A stretch of 64,000 nucleotides of DNA from Yoonia maricola (GTDB taxonomy: Bacteria > Pseudomonadota > Alphaproteobacteria > Rhodobacterales > Rhodobacteraceae): positions 1,116,001 to 1,180,000 of the forward strand of contig NZ_PGTY01000001.1 of the NCBI RefSeq assembly GCF_002797915.1, written 5' to 3'. A program made the translations under genes and the position numbers. A model generated the notes under the pieces. It had not been told where the DNA came from. It made no database searches and saw only the letters and a program-made list of their open reading frames with translations. Positions within the stretch are counted from its first letter, which is position 1. Every line of letters starts with the position of its first letter. This document shows, one piece after another, positions 63,950 to 64,000 of this stretch.

Positions 63950-64000
63950 ATGGATCTGGGACAAACCGAACGACTAAAACCGGTACTGGCGGCAGTCAAA
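63950..64000 (+). CDS. Probable acyl-CoA dehydrogenase, first 17 codons
   Basis: ATG 63950 preceded by GAGG opens MDLGQTERLKPVLAAVK and runs off the window. MDLG-x-T/S-E-R is a common start of the acyl-CoA dehydrogenases that pair with APH-type phosphotransferases, and the gene is divergent from one. Only 51 bases are visible, so the call rests on this short match and context. Confidence 0.5.
   Translation, partial: MDLGQTERLKPVLAAVK

Noticed and set aside
1..64000. CRISPR arrays, prophage genes, integrase or replication origin
   Set aside because: No regular repeat-spacer pattern, phage structural genes, integrase or origin-type box clusters were seen on either strand.

Overview
The window looks like chromosomal DNA of a marine alphaproteobacterium of the Rhodobacterales (Roseobacter group). 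This is inferred from gene content and style: many TRAP and ABC importers, a fused MrpAB antiporter, a GapR-type protein, a compact tmk-holB-tatD block, and frequent ATGA start/stop overlaps. No 16S gene or species marker is present, so the genus is not determined.

Layout. 1-5128 is a peptide-type ABC importer (ATPase fragment, ATPase, binding protein, two permeases). 5256-9785 holds a methyltransferase-like protein, the proton-translocating transhydrogenase pntAB and a small membrane methyltransferase. 9865-13514 has an SDR-kynureninase pair, a YihY-type membrane protein and a P-loop kinase. 13511-17157 has a TRAP transporter and an FAH-family hydrolase. 17274-21156 is a pqiAABC lipid-transport operon. 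21153-24575 is a SitABCD Mn/Fe importer with a palindromic operator. 24829-31529 contains DUF1330, an AEC carrier, and the housekeeping run phnP-like/tatD/holB/tmk/D-Ala-D-Ala carboxypeptidase/SPOR lipoprotein, followed by tRNA-Ser(UGA).

32173-40288 is a hexuronate cassette: a TRAP importer, a GntR/FCD regulator, a thiol redoxin, uxaC, kduI and uxuB. It lies exactly between two inverted, decayed IS6-family insertion-sequence remnants (about 31990-32172 and 40297-40513), which share a gap-free 139-bp inverted repeat. It therefore resembles the core of an old compound transposon next to a tRNA gene. The two cassette promoters carry the same TTGACA-N8-ATACTAG element, a likely operator of the cassette regulator.

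40616-51638 holds an acidic protein made of two tandem ~100-residue repeats, the complete urea importer urtABCDE, and a three-gene set that fits synthesis (GpgS, GpgP) and phosphorolysis (GH13_18 phosphorylase) of the compatible solute glucosylglycerate. 51757-60909, all on the minus strand, has a type I secretion ABC/HlyD pair, a 67-residue linker protein and a group-2 Mrp Na+/H+ antiporter operon. 61056-64000 has tRNA-Thr(UGU), an unrecognised 293-aa protein, a GapR homologue, a small membrane protein, an APH-like phosphotransferase and the first codons of a probable acyl-CoA dehydrogenase.

As a whole the window describes a metabolically flexible marine heterotroph. It can import peptides, hexuronates and urea, balance NADPH through PntAB, handle Na+ through Mrp, and make or recycle an osmolyte typical of nitrogen-limited, saline conditions. 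All family calls come from reading motifs and context; no database search was run.
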